Shown here: positions 53,857 through 61,767 of the stretch, piece after piece | How positions within the stretch are numbered: position 1 is the stretch's first letter | Layout: each line of letters opens with the position of its first letter | From: Luteimonas vadosa | GTDB lineage: Bacteria > Pseudomonadota > Gammaproteobacteria > Xanthomonadales > Xanthomonadaceae | Length of the DNA stretch: 64,000 nt | Assembly: GCF_039543545.1 (NCBI RefSeq) | Contig: NZ_BAABJY010000003.1 | Coordinates: 1 to 64,000, forward strand | Reading direction: 5' to 3' | Notes under the pieces: generated by a model | The model's database searches: none | Told to the model about the DNA's origin: nothing | The model's input: only the letters and a program-made list of their open reading frames with translations | Position numbers and translations under genes: made by a program

Positions 53857-54786
53857 TCAGGTGCGCAGCGCGGCGACATGGGCGACGCTGCATTCGCCCA
53901 GCGCCTGCAGGTCGTAGCCCCCTTCCAGCACCGAGACCAGGCGCCCCTGCGCATGCGTTTCGGCCAGCGTGCGCAACTCCCCGGTCAGCCAGGCGTAGTC
54001 ATCCGCGACCAGCTGCACCTGTGCGAGCGGATCGCGCCAATGGGCGTCGAAGCCGGCGGAGACCAGCAGCAATTGCGGGGCGAAGGCCTCGATCGCAGGC
54101 AGCAGCCGGTCGCGCCAGGTGGCGCGGAAGCCCTCGCTGCCTTCGCCGGGGGCGAGCGCGGCGTTCAAGATGTTGCCCACCCCGCGTTCGTCGGGATGGC
54201 CGGTGTCCGGGTACAAGGGCATCTGGTGGGAGCTGAGGTACTGCACGCGGGGCTCCGACTGGAAGATGGCCTGGGTGCCGTTGCCGTGGTGGACGTCGAA
54301 ATCCACGATCGAGACGCGCGCCAACCCGTGGTGTTCCAGTGCATGCGCCGCGGCCACCGCCACGCCATTGAACAGGCAGAAGCCCATCGCCTGGCTCGCG
54401 GTCGCATGGTGCCCGGGCGGCCGCACGGCGCAAAAGGCGGTCCTGGTTTCGCCTGCCAGGACGCAGTCCACCGCCGCGACGGCCGCACCCGCGGTGCGCA
54501 ATGCGGATTCGGCCGATTCGGGCGAAAGCACGGTGTCCGGATCAAGATGGATACGCTCGGCCGGTCGCGTCTCCAGCACGGTATGCAGCAGCTCCCCCGA
54601 GTGCACCCGCAGCAACTGCCCGCGGGTGGCGCGTGGCGCCTCGCGCCAGTCCAGGTCGTCGAACTGCGCGCGCAATGCGTCGACCACCGCTTGCAAGCGT
54701 TGCGGACGTTCCGCGTGCCCCGGGCCGGTGTCGTGCGCGAGGCAGGCAGGATGGGTGAAGACGGGAAGCGGCACCGAGGCAGGCAC
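53857..54786 (-). CDS. Histone deacetylase-family amidohydrolase
   Basis: The product of about 309 residues is an arginase-fold zinc deacetylase of the AcuC/class II HDAC type. Numbered from the GTG at 54786, the charge-relay His pair is 126-127 in RPPGHHATASQAMGFC, and the zinc ligands lie in VDFDVHHGNGTQ (162-166) and LVSAGFDAHWRDP. FTHPACLAHDTGPGHAERPQR is the typical N-terminus. Bacterial substrates include acetyl-lysine and acetylpolyamines; which applies here is unknown. The GTG begins two bases after the adenosyltransferase stop, so the genes are coupled. Confidence 0.9.
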   Translation of the reverse strand: MPASVPLPVFTHPACLAHDTGPGHAERPQRLQAVVDALRAQFDDLDWREAPRATRGQLLRVHSGELLHTVLETRPAERIHLDPDTVLSPESAESALRTAGAAVAAVDCVLAGETRTAFCAVRPPGHHATASQAMGFCLFNGVAVAAAHALEHHGLARVSIVDFDVHHGNGTQAIFQSEPRVQYLSSHQMPLYPDTGHPDERGVGNILNAALAPGEGSEGFRATWRDRLLPAIEAFAPQLLLVSAGFDAHWRDPLAQVQLVADDYAWLTGELRTLAETHAQGRLVSVLEGGYDLQALGECSVAHVAALRT

Positions 54787-54788
54787 CG

Positions 54789-55343
54789 TCAGCGCTTGCG
54801 GCGCTCGTGGTTCCACAGCACCTCGCCGTGGCCGCTCTCGCGCGCCAGGACGCGGGCGAGCACGAACAGCAGGTCCGAGAGCCGGTTGAGGTACCGGATC
54901 GCCTCGGGCCGGACGGCATCGTGGTGCGACAACGTGACGGCCTTGCGCTCGGCCCGGCGTACGACGGTACGCGCGACATGGCAGCGCGCGGCGGCCTCGC
55001 CGCCCCCGGGCAGGATGAAATCCTTCAACGCCGGCAATGCCTCGTTGTAATGGTCGAGGTGCTGTTCCAGGCGCTGCACGTCGCCGTCGTCGATCGCTGC
55101 GTGTCCGGGGATGCAGAGTTCCCCCCCCAGGTCGAACAGCTGGTGCTGGATCGTGGTCAGTAGCTCGGCCATGGCTTCGGGCAGTTCGCACGCCAGCAGC
55201 AAGCCAATGCACGAGTTGGCTTCGTCGACCGTGCCATAGGCGCAGACCCGCGCCGAGTCCTTGGCGACGCGGGTGCCGTCGCCGAGGCCGGTCGTGCCGT
55301 CGTCGCCGGTCTTCGTATAGATCTTCGAGAGCCGGTTACCCAT
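54789..55343 (-). CDS. Cob(I)alamin adenosyltransferase, PduO type
   Basis: The 184-residue enzyme makes adenosylcobalamin from cob(I)alamin and ATP. The N-terminal MGNRLSKIYTKTGDDGTTGL carries the PduO ATP-binding motif, then GTVDEANSCIGLL, FILPGGGEAAARCHVART, VVRRAERKAV and YLNRLSDLLFVLARV follow. Five-helix bundle length fits. The start MGNRLS is used because upstream codons lack similarity. It lies upstream of the deacetylase gene and downstream of a membrane protein gene. Confidence 0.94.
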   Translation of the reverse strand: MGNRLSKIYTKTGDDGTTGLGDGTRVAKDSARVCAYGTVDEANSCIGLLLACELPEAMAELLTTIQHQLFDLGGELCIPGHAAIDDGDVQRLEQHLDHYNEALPALKDFILPGGGEAAARCHVARTVVRRAERKAVTLSHHDAVRPEAIRYLNRLSDLLFVLARVLARESGHGEVLWNHERRKR

Positions 55344-55481
55344 GACTACCCCGCGTGGCACCACAGGGAGCCACTCGTACCCCGCGGTGGGAAGCGCAGG
55401 GCCGGGCAGCATCGCCGTTGCATGCGTCGATGAAGTCGCCGCAGCGGATGGCAAGACGATCGCCCACCACGCGTCCCCGGG

Positions 55482-56066
55482 TCAGCGGCGCTGCGGCGGA
55501 GCGAGGCCGTGGGCCCCGGCCTTCGCCAGCGCGACATGGGCGAGGGCGACAAGACCGGTGTACATCGACGCGACCCCGAGGTAGGGGGGCAGCCAATCGC
55601 TGTAGTTCTTCCACCAACCTGCCAGCGTCGGTGCGGCGACGCTGCTGCTAAGCCAGTAGAAGCTGCCCTGCGCGAGCAGGTGGCACACGGCCACGGACGC
55701 GACCAGGCTGGCAGCCAGCAGGCCCAGTGCACGCCAACCGCTGTCGATGCCCTGCCTCCGCAGCCACATGCCCCCGCCCCACAGGGCGAAGTACGCAGGC
55801 ACCAGGGCCCAGTACGCCGGCGAGACGCAGTAGTGCCGCCAGAAGTCCAGGCCCTGCGAGCGGATCACGAGCCAGTCGACCACGACCGCCAGCGCCATCA
55901 ACGCCGGGAACGCCCAGCGGCTCCAGTCGCGCAGGTAGTAGCCACCGATGAAGAACACCGCCCAGGACGCATCCGGGATGGCCGCGAAATGGTGCAGCCG
56001 GGTGGCGGCCATCGCGACGGCGAGGGCGGTCAGGATGGAGGCGCGCTGGGCGACGCTGGGATTCAT
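55482..56066 (-). CDS. Six-helix membrane protein of unknown function near the cobalamin gene
   Basis: The 194-residue product has five or six hydrophobic helices. The first half, TRLHHFAAIPDASWAVFFIG followed by GYYLRDWSRWAFPALMA, resembles substrate-binding (S) subunits of ECF-type vitamin transporters and DUF6580-like proteins. The gene is 138 bp upstream of the cobalamin adenosyltransferase on the same strand, so a role in cobalamin or cobalt uptake is a reasonable guess. No ECF ATPase or T subunit is nearby. I could not assign a family with certainty. Confidence 0.8.
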   Translation of the reverse strand: MNPSVAQRASILTALAVAMAATRLHHFAAIPDASWAVFFIGGYYLRDWSRWAFPALMALAVVVDWLVIRSQGLDFWRHYCVSPAYWALVPAYFALWGGGMWLRRQGIDSGWRALGLLAASLVASVAVCHLLAQGSFYWLSSSVAAPTLAGWWKNYSDWLPPYLGVASMYTGLVALAHVALAKAGAHGLAPPQRR

Positions 56067-56152
56067 GCAGGGCTCCGGTGGGTGCTGCTTGCGGACAGGC
56101 GACCATTCTAGCGGAGGCCCGTGAGGGGTGGTGCTGTCGCTATCATGCCGCC

Positions 56153-57382
56153 ATGGACGCGGCGGCCAGTGACATGCATGACGTGCTGATCGTGGGCGGC
56201 GGCCTGGTCGGCGCGAGCCTGGCGATCGCGCTCGACGCCCACGGCCTGGACGTGGGCATGGTCGAGGCCACGCGGCCCGGCTCGCTCCCCGCGGTGTTCG
56301 ACGAGCGCAACCTGAGTTTCGCCGACGCCACCGTCAACGCACTCAATGCGCTCGGCGTCCTGCAGGCGTTGCGCGAACCCGGCGAACCGATCCGCCGCAT
56401 CCACGTCAGCCGCAAGGGCGATTTCGGGCGCGTGCTGCTGCGTGCACCGGACTACGGACGGGAGGCGTTTGGCCAGGTCGTGGTGGCGCGCGATTTCGGC
56501 GAAGCCTTGGAGACCCGCCTGGCCGGACTGGCCTCGCTCACCCGATACCGGCCGGCGCGATTCGTCGCATTGGGCGAGCCAACCCCGGACGACGACCACC
56601 GCAGCGTCCATGTCGAGACGCCGGATGGAACGAGGACGTTGCATACGCGCCTGCTGGTGGCGGCGGACGGGACCCGGAGCGGCGTACGCGATGCGCTCGC
56701 CATCGCCTGCGACGAGCATGACTACGGACAGAGCCTGTTCGTGGCCCGGGTGCGGACCGGGCGTGCCCCGGACGGCACCGCCTACGAACGGTTGGGCGAT
56801 GATGGGCCGACCGCGCTGCTGCCGCGCAGCGATCGCCACTATGGGTTGGTGCATGGCGTGGCCAGCGCCGATGCCCCGGAGGTGCAGGCCATGGGCGATC
56901 CGGAGTTCCTGGCGCGCGTGCAGCAGGCGTTCGGATGGCGGGCCGGGAAGCTGCAGTCCGTGGGCGCACGCAGCGTCTACCCCGCGCTGCGCGTTGCCGC
57001 GAGTCGCACGATCGCCCCGCGTGCGGTGCTGGTCGGCAACGCGGCGCAGACCATGCATCCGATCGGGGCCCAGGGCTTCAACCTGGGCTTGCGCGACGCG
57101 TTGACGCTGGCGGAGTTGATCGGCGAGCGACCGGGCGACCCGGGCGCCCCGGACCTGCTCGAGTCCCATGCCGCGCGCCGCGCGGAGGATCGCCGTCGCA
57201 CGCTGGCCTTCACCGACGGGCTGGCGCGGCTTGCCTCGGGCAAGGCCCCGGCACTGTCCCCCTTGCGCAGCCTGGGGTTGCTGGCGCTGGATCGGTCTGC
57301 GTCCGCGCAGGCATTCCTGGCCGGTGGCGCGATGGGGTACCGCGGCGACGTTCCGGCGCTGTGTCGTCCGGGTGGATCGTGA
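56153..57382 (+). CDS. ubiH: 2-octaprenyl-6-methoxyphenol hydroxylase UbiH
   Basis: The 409-residue FAD monooxygenase of ubiquinone synthesis has the N-terminal dinucleotide fold DVLIVGGGLVGASLAIAL, the middle LVAADGTRSGVR motif, and the UbiH-type second FAD motif GNAAQTMHPIGAQGFNLGLRD, in which GN replaces the GD of its paralogues. A start six codons later (MHDVLI) is also possible. It overlaps the next gene by four bases (GTGA). Confidence 0.94.
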   Translation: MDAAASDMHDVLIVGGGLVGASLAIALDAHGLDVGMVEATRPGSLPAVFDERNLSFADATVNALNALGVLQALREPGEPIRRIHVSRKGDFGRVLLRAPDYGREAFGQVVVARDFGEALETRLAGLASLTRYRPARFVALGEPTPDDDHRSVHVETPDGTRTLHTRLLVAADGTRSGVRDALAIACDEHDYGQSLFVARVRTGRAPDGTAYERLGDDGPTALLPRSDRHYGLVHGVASADAPEVQAMGDPEFLARVQQAFGWRAGKLQSVGARSVYPALRVAASRTIAPRAVLVGNAAQTMHPIGAQGFNLGLRDALTLAELIGERPGDPGAPDLLESHAARRAEDRRRTLAFTDGLARLASGKAPALSPLRSLGLLALDRSASAQAFLAGGAMGYRGDVPALCRPGGS

Positions 57383-58554
57383 GCCGGCGCCAAGCGGATG
57401 CGATCGTGGTCGGTGGCGGGGTGGTCGGGGCCGCCTGCGCGCTGGCCTTGTCGCGGCTCGGGCTCGATGTCGCCCTGGTCGAGGCCAGGCGACCGGACGC
57501 CTGGTCGCCGGGATCGCCCGACCTGCGCGTCTATGCCTTCGCCCCGGACAATGCCTCCCTGCTGGAGGATCTGGGTGTCTGGGGTCACGTGCTCGAGGCC
57601 CGCGCGCAACCGTATCGGTCGATGCGCGTCTGGGATGCCGCGGGCGGCGGCGAGCTGGCGTTCGACGCCGATGCGCTGGGTCGGCCCGAACTGGGCTGGA
57701 TCGTCGAGCATGGCCTCCTCGTCGACGTGCTGTGGCAAGCGATCGCACGCAGCAACGTTCGCCTGCTTTGCCCCGCGGCCGTGGAAGCGCTGCAGCAGGA
57801 CGACGCCGGCGTGGAACTGCGGCTGGACGACGGAACGCGCGTGGCCGCGACCGTGGCCATCGCCGCCGATGGCGCGCAGTCGGCCGTGCGCCGGCTGGCG
57901 GGAATCGACGTCTCCGTGCACGACTACGCGCAGCGTGGCCTGGTGGCCTATGTCCAGACCGACCTGCCGCACCAGGCGACGGCCTGGCAACGGTTCCTGC
58001 CGACCGGACCCCTGGCCTTCCTGCCTTGCGCGGATGGCAGCAGCTCGATCGTGTGGACCCTGCCGGAGGACGAAGCCGAACGGGTGCTCGTCCTGGATGA
58101 CCAGGCCTTCGGAGCGGTGCTGACGCGGGCCTTCGACGCCCGGCTGGGCGAGGTTGCGCCGCGGTCGCGCCGGGTCGCGTTCCCGTTGCGTCGGCAGCTC
58201 GCCGACACGCATGCCCGGGGTCGCGTGCTGGTGCTGGGGGATGCGGCCCACGTGGTGCATCCGCTGGCGGGACAGGGCGTCAACCTGGGGCTGCGCGACG
58301 TGTCGTCGCTGGTGGCCTGGGTCGGGAAGGCCCGCGGCTCCCGCCAGGACTGGCGGTCCGGGGAAAAACTGGAGCGCTGGGCGCGGGGTCGGCGGAGCGA
58401 GGCGGCCGTCGCGGCGCATGCCTTCGACGCGATCAACCGGTTCTTCAGCAACGATGCCCTGCTGCCGACGGCCTTGCGTGGTCCCCTGCTGGGGCTGGCC
58501 GGGCGCCTCCCACCGCTGTCCCGCGGTTTGTGGCGGAAGGCGGCAGGCCTGTAG
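57379..58554 (+). CDS. UbiI/UbiF-type ubiquinone-pathway FAD hydroxylase
   Basis: The 391-residue paralogue of UbiH has AIVVGGGVVGAACALALSRLG at its start, VAIAADGAQSAVRRLAGI and VLGDAAHVVHPLAGQGVNLGLRD. The GD form and H-x-V-H-P-L-A-G-Q-G pattern fit the UbiI/UbiF side of the family that hydroxylates C5 or C6 of the ring; the exact position cannot be told without phylogeny. It starts with GTG overlapping the ubiH stop, so both are made from one transcript that ends at the terminator just downstream. Confidence 0.92.
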   Translation: MSRRQADAIVVGGGVVGAACALALSRLGLDVALVEARRPDAWSPGSPDLRVYAFAPDNASLLEDLGVWGHVLEARAQPYRSMRVWDAAGGGELAFDADALGRPELGWIVEHGLLVDVLWQAIARSNVRLLCPAAVEALQQDDAGVELRLDDGTRVAATVAIAADGAQSAVRRLAGIDVSVHDYAQRGLVAYVQTDLPHQATAWQRFLPTGPLAFLPCADGSSSIVWTLPEDEAERVLVLDDQAFGAVLTRAFDARLGEVAPRSRRVAFPLRRQLADTHARGRVLVLGDAAHVVHPLAGQGVNLGLRDVSSLVAWVGKARGSRQDWRSGEKLERWARGRRSEAAVAAHAFDAINRFFSNDALLPTALRGPLLGLAGRLPPLSRGLWRKAAGL

Positions 58555-58563
58555 GCACGAAAA

Positions 58564-58590
58564 AACGCCCGCATCGGGGATGCGGGCGTT
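58564..58590. terminator. Strong bidirectional Rho-independent terminator
   Basis: AACGCCCGCATC pairs perfectly over 12 bases with GATGCGGGCGTT around a GGG loop. An A-run precedes it (58560-58565) and TTTCC follows, so it should stop the ubi transcript from the left and, more efficiently, minus-strand transcription of the EF-hand gene from the right. Confidence 0.9.
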
Positions 58591-58647
58591 TCCGGGAGGG
58601 CCGGCACACGGAACACCGGCACCACGGGCCATTGGCGACGCTGGCGC

Positions 58648-59406
58648 TTACTTGTCGTCGCGCCAGGCCTTGTACTCGGCCAGGGTCAGGCTGCCGCTGT
58701 CGTCGCTGTCGTAGCGGTCGAAGACCGCCGCCAGCTGCGCGTCGACGCTGGCCTCACCGCTGTCGATCGCGGCATCGCCATTGGCGTCGGTGGCGACGAA
58801 GTTGGTACGGATCGGATCGTTCGGTGACGAGGTCACGTTCACGGCTGCCGTGGCGGTCGCTGCCGGCGCGGGCATGGGCGCCGCGACCGGCGGCGGTGCC
58901 GACGGCATCGCAGCGGCCTGCTCGGCAACGTTGGCGGACACTTCCGCGTTCGCGGCCGCGCGATCCGCCTCGTGCATGGCGGCGTGGGCCTTGGACGCGG
59001 CCTGTTGCGCGCGAGTGGATGCCTCCTCCGGCAATGCGGTGCCACCCTGGGCGGCATCCTTCGCCGAATTGGCTTCGTCGGCGGCGTTCGACGCCGCCAT
59101 CGCGGCAGCCTGGGCCTTGACCGAGGCATCCTTCGCCATGTCGGCATTCGCGTCGGCGGACACGGCGCCTTCGACGGTCAGCGCCCCGCCTTCATCGGCG
59201 GCGACCGCGTCCTGCACGGCTTCCATCGCGTCCTCGGCGTCGTCACGCGCCGCTTCGGCATCTTCCATGGCCGCTTCGGAGGTCACGTCGGTCCGGACCT
59301 TGGCCTCTGCGGAGCCGGTCTTCGACTGGGCGAATGCAGCGCCGCCGGTCCCCAGCAGGGCGGCGAGCGCGACGGTCAGCAACTGTTTCTGGTGCTTCGT
59401 TTTCAT
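58648..59406 (-). CDS. Secreted Ala-rich protein with a C-terminal EF-hand pair
   Basis: The 252-residue product has a signal peptide (MKTKHQKQLLTVALAALLGT, cleaved near AFAQ). Residues about 30-165 are an Ala/Asp/Glu-rich helical region of low complexity, then a Pro/Ala hinge (PSAPPPVAAPMPAPAATATA). The C-terminus carries two EF-hand loops, DANGDAAIDSGE and DSDDSGSLTLAE, which should bind calcium. It is expected in the periplasm or cell envelope. No partner genes are adjacent. Confidence 0.85.
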   Translation of the reverse strand: MKTKHQKQLLTVALAALLGTGGAAFAQSKTGSAEAKVRTDVTSEAAMEDAEAARDDAEDAMEAVQDAVAADEGGALTVEGAVSADANADMAKDASVKAQAAAMAASNAADEANSAKDAAQGGTALPEEASTRAQQAASKAHAAMHEADRAAANAEVSANVAEQAAAMPSAPPPVAAPMPAPAATATAAVNVTSSPNDPIRTNFVATDANGDAAIDSGEASVDAQLAAVFDRYDSDDSGSLTLAEYKAWRDDK

Positions 59407-59520
59407 GTGGGGAATCCTCGTTCGACGGGGGGTCGTGCTTACCCCGGCGACAGTAGGGACGCTCCCATGAAGCGGGCGTCAACCGGCGGAACCACTCCTG
59501 AACAGCAAGAAGCAGCCCGT

Positions 59521-60594
59521 TCAGGAGACGACTTCGGGCATGGCCAGGACGGTGATTTCCTCGCGGTCGTGGTAGAGCTGGCGCGCGCGGATGCGCAGGG
59601 GAACGCCGGCCGAGGTACGGAAGAGGTCGAGGCACAGGACGGTCTCGTCCCAGCGCTTCTTCATCGGCAACTTAAGGTTGAACACTGCCTGCCGGCACCA
59701 GCCCTGCCGGAACCATTCCCCCATCCGGGCGGCGACGCGGCGCGGTTGTTCGACCATGTCGCAGACCATCCAGTCCAGGGATTGCGCCGGCTGCCAGCGG
59801 AAGCCGTCCGCGCGCAGGTGCTCGACCAGCCCGCTGTCCAGGACGTGCTGCCGCAGCGGGCCGTTGTCCACCGCGACGACGTGCAGGCCGTGGCGCGTGA
59901 GTACCCAGGTCCATCCCCCGGGCGCGGCGCCCAGGTCGGCCGCGTGCATGCCCGGGCGCAGCAAGCGGGCACGCTCGTCCGCGTCTAGCAGCACCATCAG
60001 GGCTTCCTCGAGCTTGAGGGCGGATCGGGAAGGCGCGTCGCGATGCAACTTCAGGCGCGGAACGCCCATCGCCCAGGGCGCGCTGTCGCCGATGAGGCTG
60101 CAGGCCAGCAGCAGATGGTCGCCTTCGACCAGGCACACATGCAGGCGCGGAAGCCGGTTGTCGTCGCGGACGCTCAACAGACCCGCCGCACGCAAGGCCG
60201 GCCGCAAGGCGTTGCCGAAGGCGCGCGCCAGGCCCGAGAGCGGTTTTGCGTGGTCGCTGTCGGGATGCTCGACCAGCAGGGTGCCGTAAGCAGGCCGTTC
60301 GTCCGGGCCGGCGAGGGCCAGCGCGCCAAGGATGGGCGTGATGCGGTCCTTCGGGTCAAGGCCGGGCAGATCGGCCATCAGCAGCAGTTTCTGCCGCGCG
60401 AAGACGAGCTCGCGCCAGGGCAGTGCCCGAGACAGTGCCCCGGCGTCTTCCGCGAAAAACACCACGAACCCCGAGCCACGCTCGGTACGGGCGTAGCCGG
60501 GAAATCCCGCGGCCAGGCTGCGCGCAGCCAGCTCGGCCGCGAGTTCGGGCTCGAAGCCGGCGCGGCAATAGCAGAGCAGCCCGGTCACTCGCAT
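59521..60594 (-). CDS. rlmM: 23S rRNA 2'-O-ribose methyltransferase RlmM
   Basis: The 357-residue enzyme methylates C2498 in the peptidyl-transferase region of 23S rRNA. A THUMP-like N-terminal half precedes a Rossmann methyltransferase with SAM motif DLGAAPGGWTWVL, followed by VAVDNGPL, VCDMVEQP and FNLKLPMKKRW, giving the catalytic K-D-K-E set. Length fits E. coli RlmM (366). Confidence 0.96.
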   Translation of the reverse strand: MRVTGLLCYCRAGFEPELAAELAARSLAAGFPGYARTERGSGFVVFFAEDAGALSRALPWRELVFARQKLLLMADLPGLDPKDRITPILGALALAGPDERPAYGTLLVEHPDSDHAKPLSGLARAFGNALRPALRAAGLLSVRDDNRLPRLHVCLVEGDHLLLACSLIGDSAPWAMGVPRLKLHRDAPSRSALKLEEALMVLLDADERARLLRPGMHAADLGAAPGGWTWVLTRHGLHVVAVDNGPLRQHVLDSGLVEHLRADGFRWQPAQSLDWMVCDMVEQPRRVAARMGEWFRQGWCRQAVFNLKLPMKKRWDETVLCLDLFRTSAGVPLRIRARQLYHDREEITVLAMPEVVS

Positions 60595-60689
60595 CGAAAT
60601 CCCCCTTCAGGCGTCCGCAGGTGCGCATCGCACCGGGTCGGCTGCCATCCGGCCGCGGTCAGGCGCGGCTTGCCGCGGCGCGGCGCGAA

Positions 60690-61265
60690 TCAGTATCGCT
60701 TGCCGCCATGGGCACCGTATTCGGACAGCACGGCGCAGGCGCGCTGCCGGTGCAGGTCCTGGACGACCTCGATGCCACGTTTCCCAAGCTCGCCGATCCA
60801 GTCCTCGGGCAGGGGCCCCTCGTCGAATTCGGTCAAGGATTCGACGTCCGAGGAGCGGGCGCCGATCAGCAGCCGATCGATCCCAGCCCAGATGGTCGCG
60901 CCGTAGCATTGGCAGCAGGGTTGCGACGAGGTCGCCAGGACATAGGGTCCGAAGTGGCTGCCGTCGGCACGTTCGTTGAGGCGTGCCCGGCCCAATCCCT
61001 GCTGCGCCAGCAGGTACGCCATGATCTCGGCGTGCGCGACCGATGTCGACTGCGGCAGCACGCGGTTCACGCCAACGGCCACCAGGTGGTCGTCGGGACC
61101 GAACACGGCGGCCCCGAATGGTCCACCGGTCTGCGCGTGGATATTGCGCCGCGACAACTCGATCGCGAAGGCGACCTTGTCCGCGTCGGTCGCGCAGACG
61201 TCCGCCTGCTCCACCACCTCGTGGATCCATTCGGGCAACGCAAGCCGGACTTGCGCGCGCAGCAT
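60690..61265 (-). CDS. Nucleoside deaminase (cytidine/guanine deaminase superfamily)
   Basis: The 191-residue zinc enzyme has HAEIMAY and PCCQCYGA, which supply the His, catalytic Glu and two Cys ligands of the CDA fold. GGPFGAAVFG, a guanine-deaminase/TadA-like substrate loop, precedes them. The last third (EFDEGPLPEDWIGELGKRG) resembles guanine deaminase-like proteins rather than TadA. The substrate is not certain. The start MLRAQV overlaps the lipoprotein stop by one base. Confidence 0.88.
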   Translation of the reverse strand: MLRAQVRLALPEWIHEVVEQADVCATDADKVAFAIELSRRNIHAQTGGPFGAAVFGPDDHLVAVGVNRVLPQSTSVAHAEIMAYLLAQQGLGRARLNERADGSHFGPYVLATSSQPCCQCYGATIWAGIDRLLIGARSSDVESLTEFDEGPLPEDWIGELGKRGIEVVQDLHRQRACAVLSEYGAHGGKRY

Positions 61266-61765
61266 CAGCGCGTGACCGGCGCCGAAGACTGGTCCTGGCA
61301 GCGATTGCTCACGCAACTGCAGGCAGAGATTTCGCGAAAGCCGCAGACCGAGGCCACGCCCTGCTTGTTGCATTCGGCCTGGACCGCGGCAGGATCAGTG
61401 GGACTGCCCTTGTTGACGCATGCCGGCATCATGCCGCAGCAGTTGCCGACGTTCTTGACGGTGCAATCGGAATCGGTCCTGCAGCTGTAATCGATGGCTA
61501 CCGGCGAAGGCACTTCCACCGCTGGCATCGGATCGCTCATGCGCGGCGCCTTCGCTGGAGGCGGCGGCGCGGTGCGCGCAGGCGGCGGGGCTGGAGCGGG
61601 ACCCGGCGCAGGCGCCGTGGCGACCGGCGCGCGTTCGGTCGTGGTGGGTGTCGGGGCCTCGCTCGACATCCGGGTGTCGTCGGGCGACGGCGCGGTGCAG
61701 CCGGTGAGTGCGAGGAAGAGGCACAGGCAACCTGGCAGCACTCGGGTTCCGATGGCGTGGGGCAT
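61265..61765 (-). CDS. Lipoprotein with Pro-rich linker and Cys-rich domain
   Basis: The 166-residue product has a lipobox LFLALTGC, then a Pro/Ala-rich linker (about 28-90) and a compact domain with about nine Cys: DYSCRTDSDC, GNCCGMMPACVNKG, ECNKQGVASVCGF and SACSCVSNRC. The spacing suggests several disulfides and an envelope location. I know no function for this domain; it looks like a small knottin or inhibitor-like module. GGGA lies before the ATG, inside the end of glnS, so it is co-transcribed with glnS. Confidence 0.85.
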   Translation of the reverse strand: MPHAIGTRVLPGCLCLFLALTGCTAPSPDDTRMSSEAPTPTTTERAPVATAPAPGPAPAPPPARTAPPPPAKAPRMSDPMPAVEVPSPVAIDYSCRTDSDCTVKNVGNCCGMMPACVNKGSPTDPAAVQAECNKQGVASVCGFREISACSCVSNRCQDQSSAPVTR

Positions 61766-61767
61766 GA

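Noticed and set aside
56067..56152. Cobalamin riboswitch upstream of the membrane protein gene
   Set aside because: The 86-base divergent spacer is too short and shows no B12-box-like sequence.
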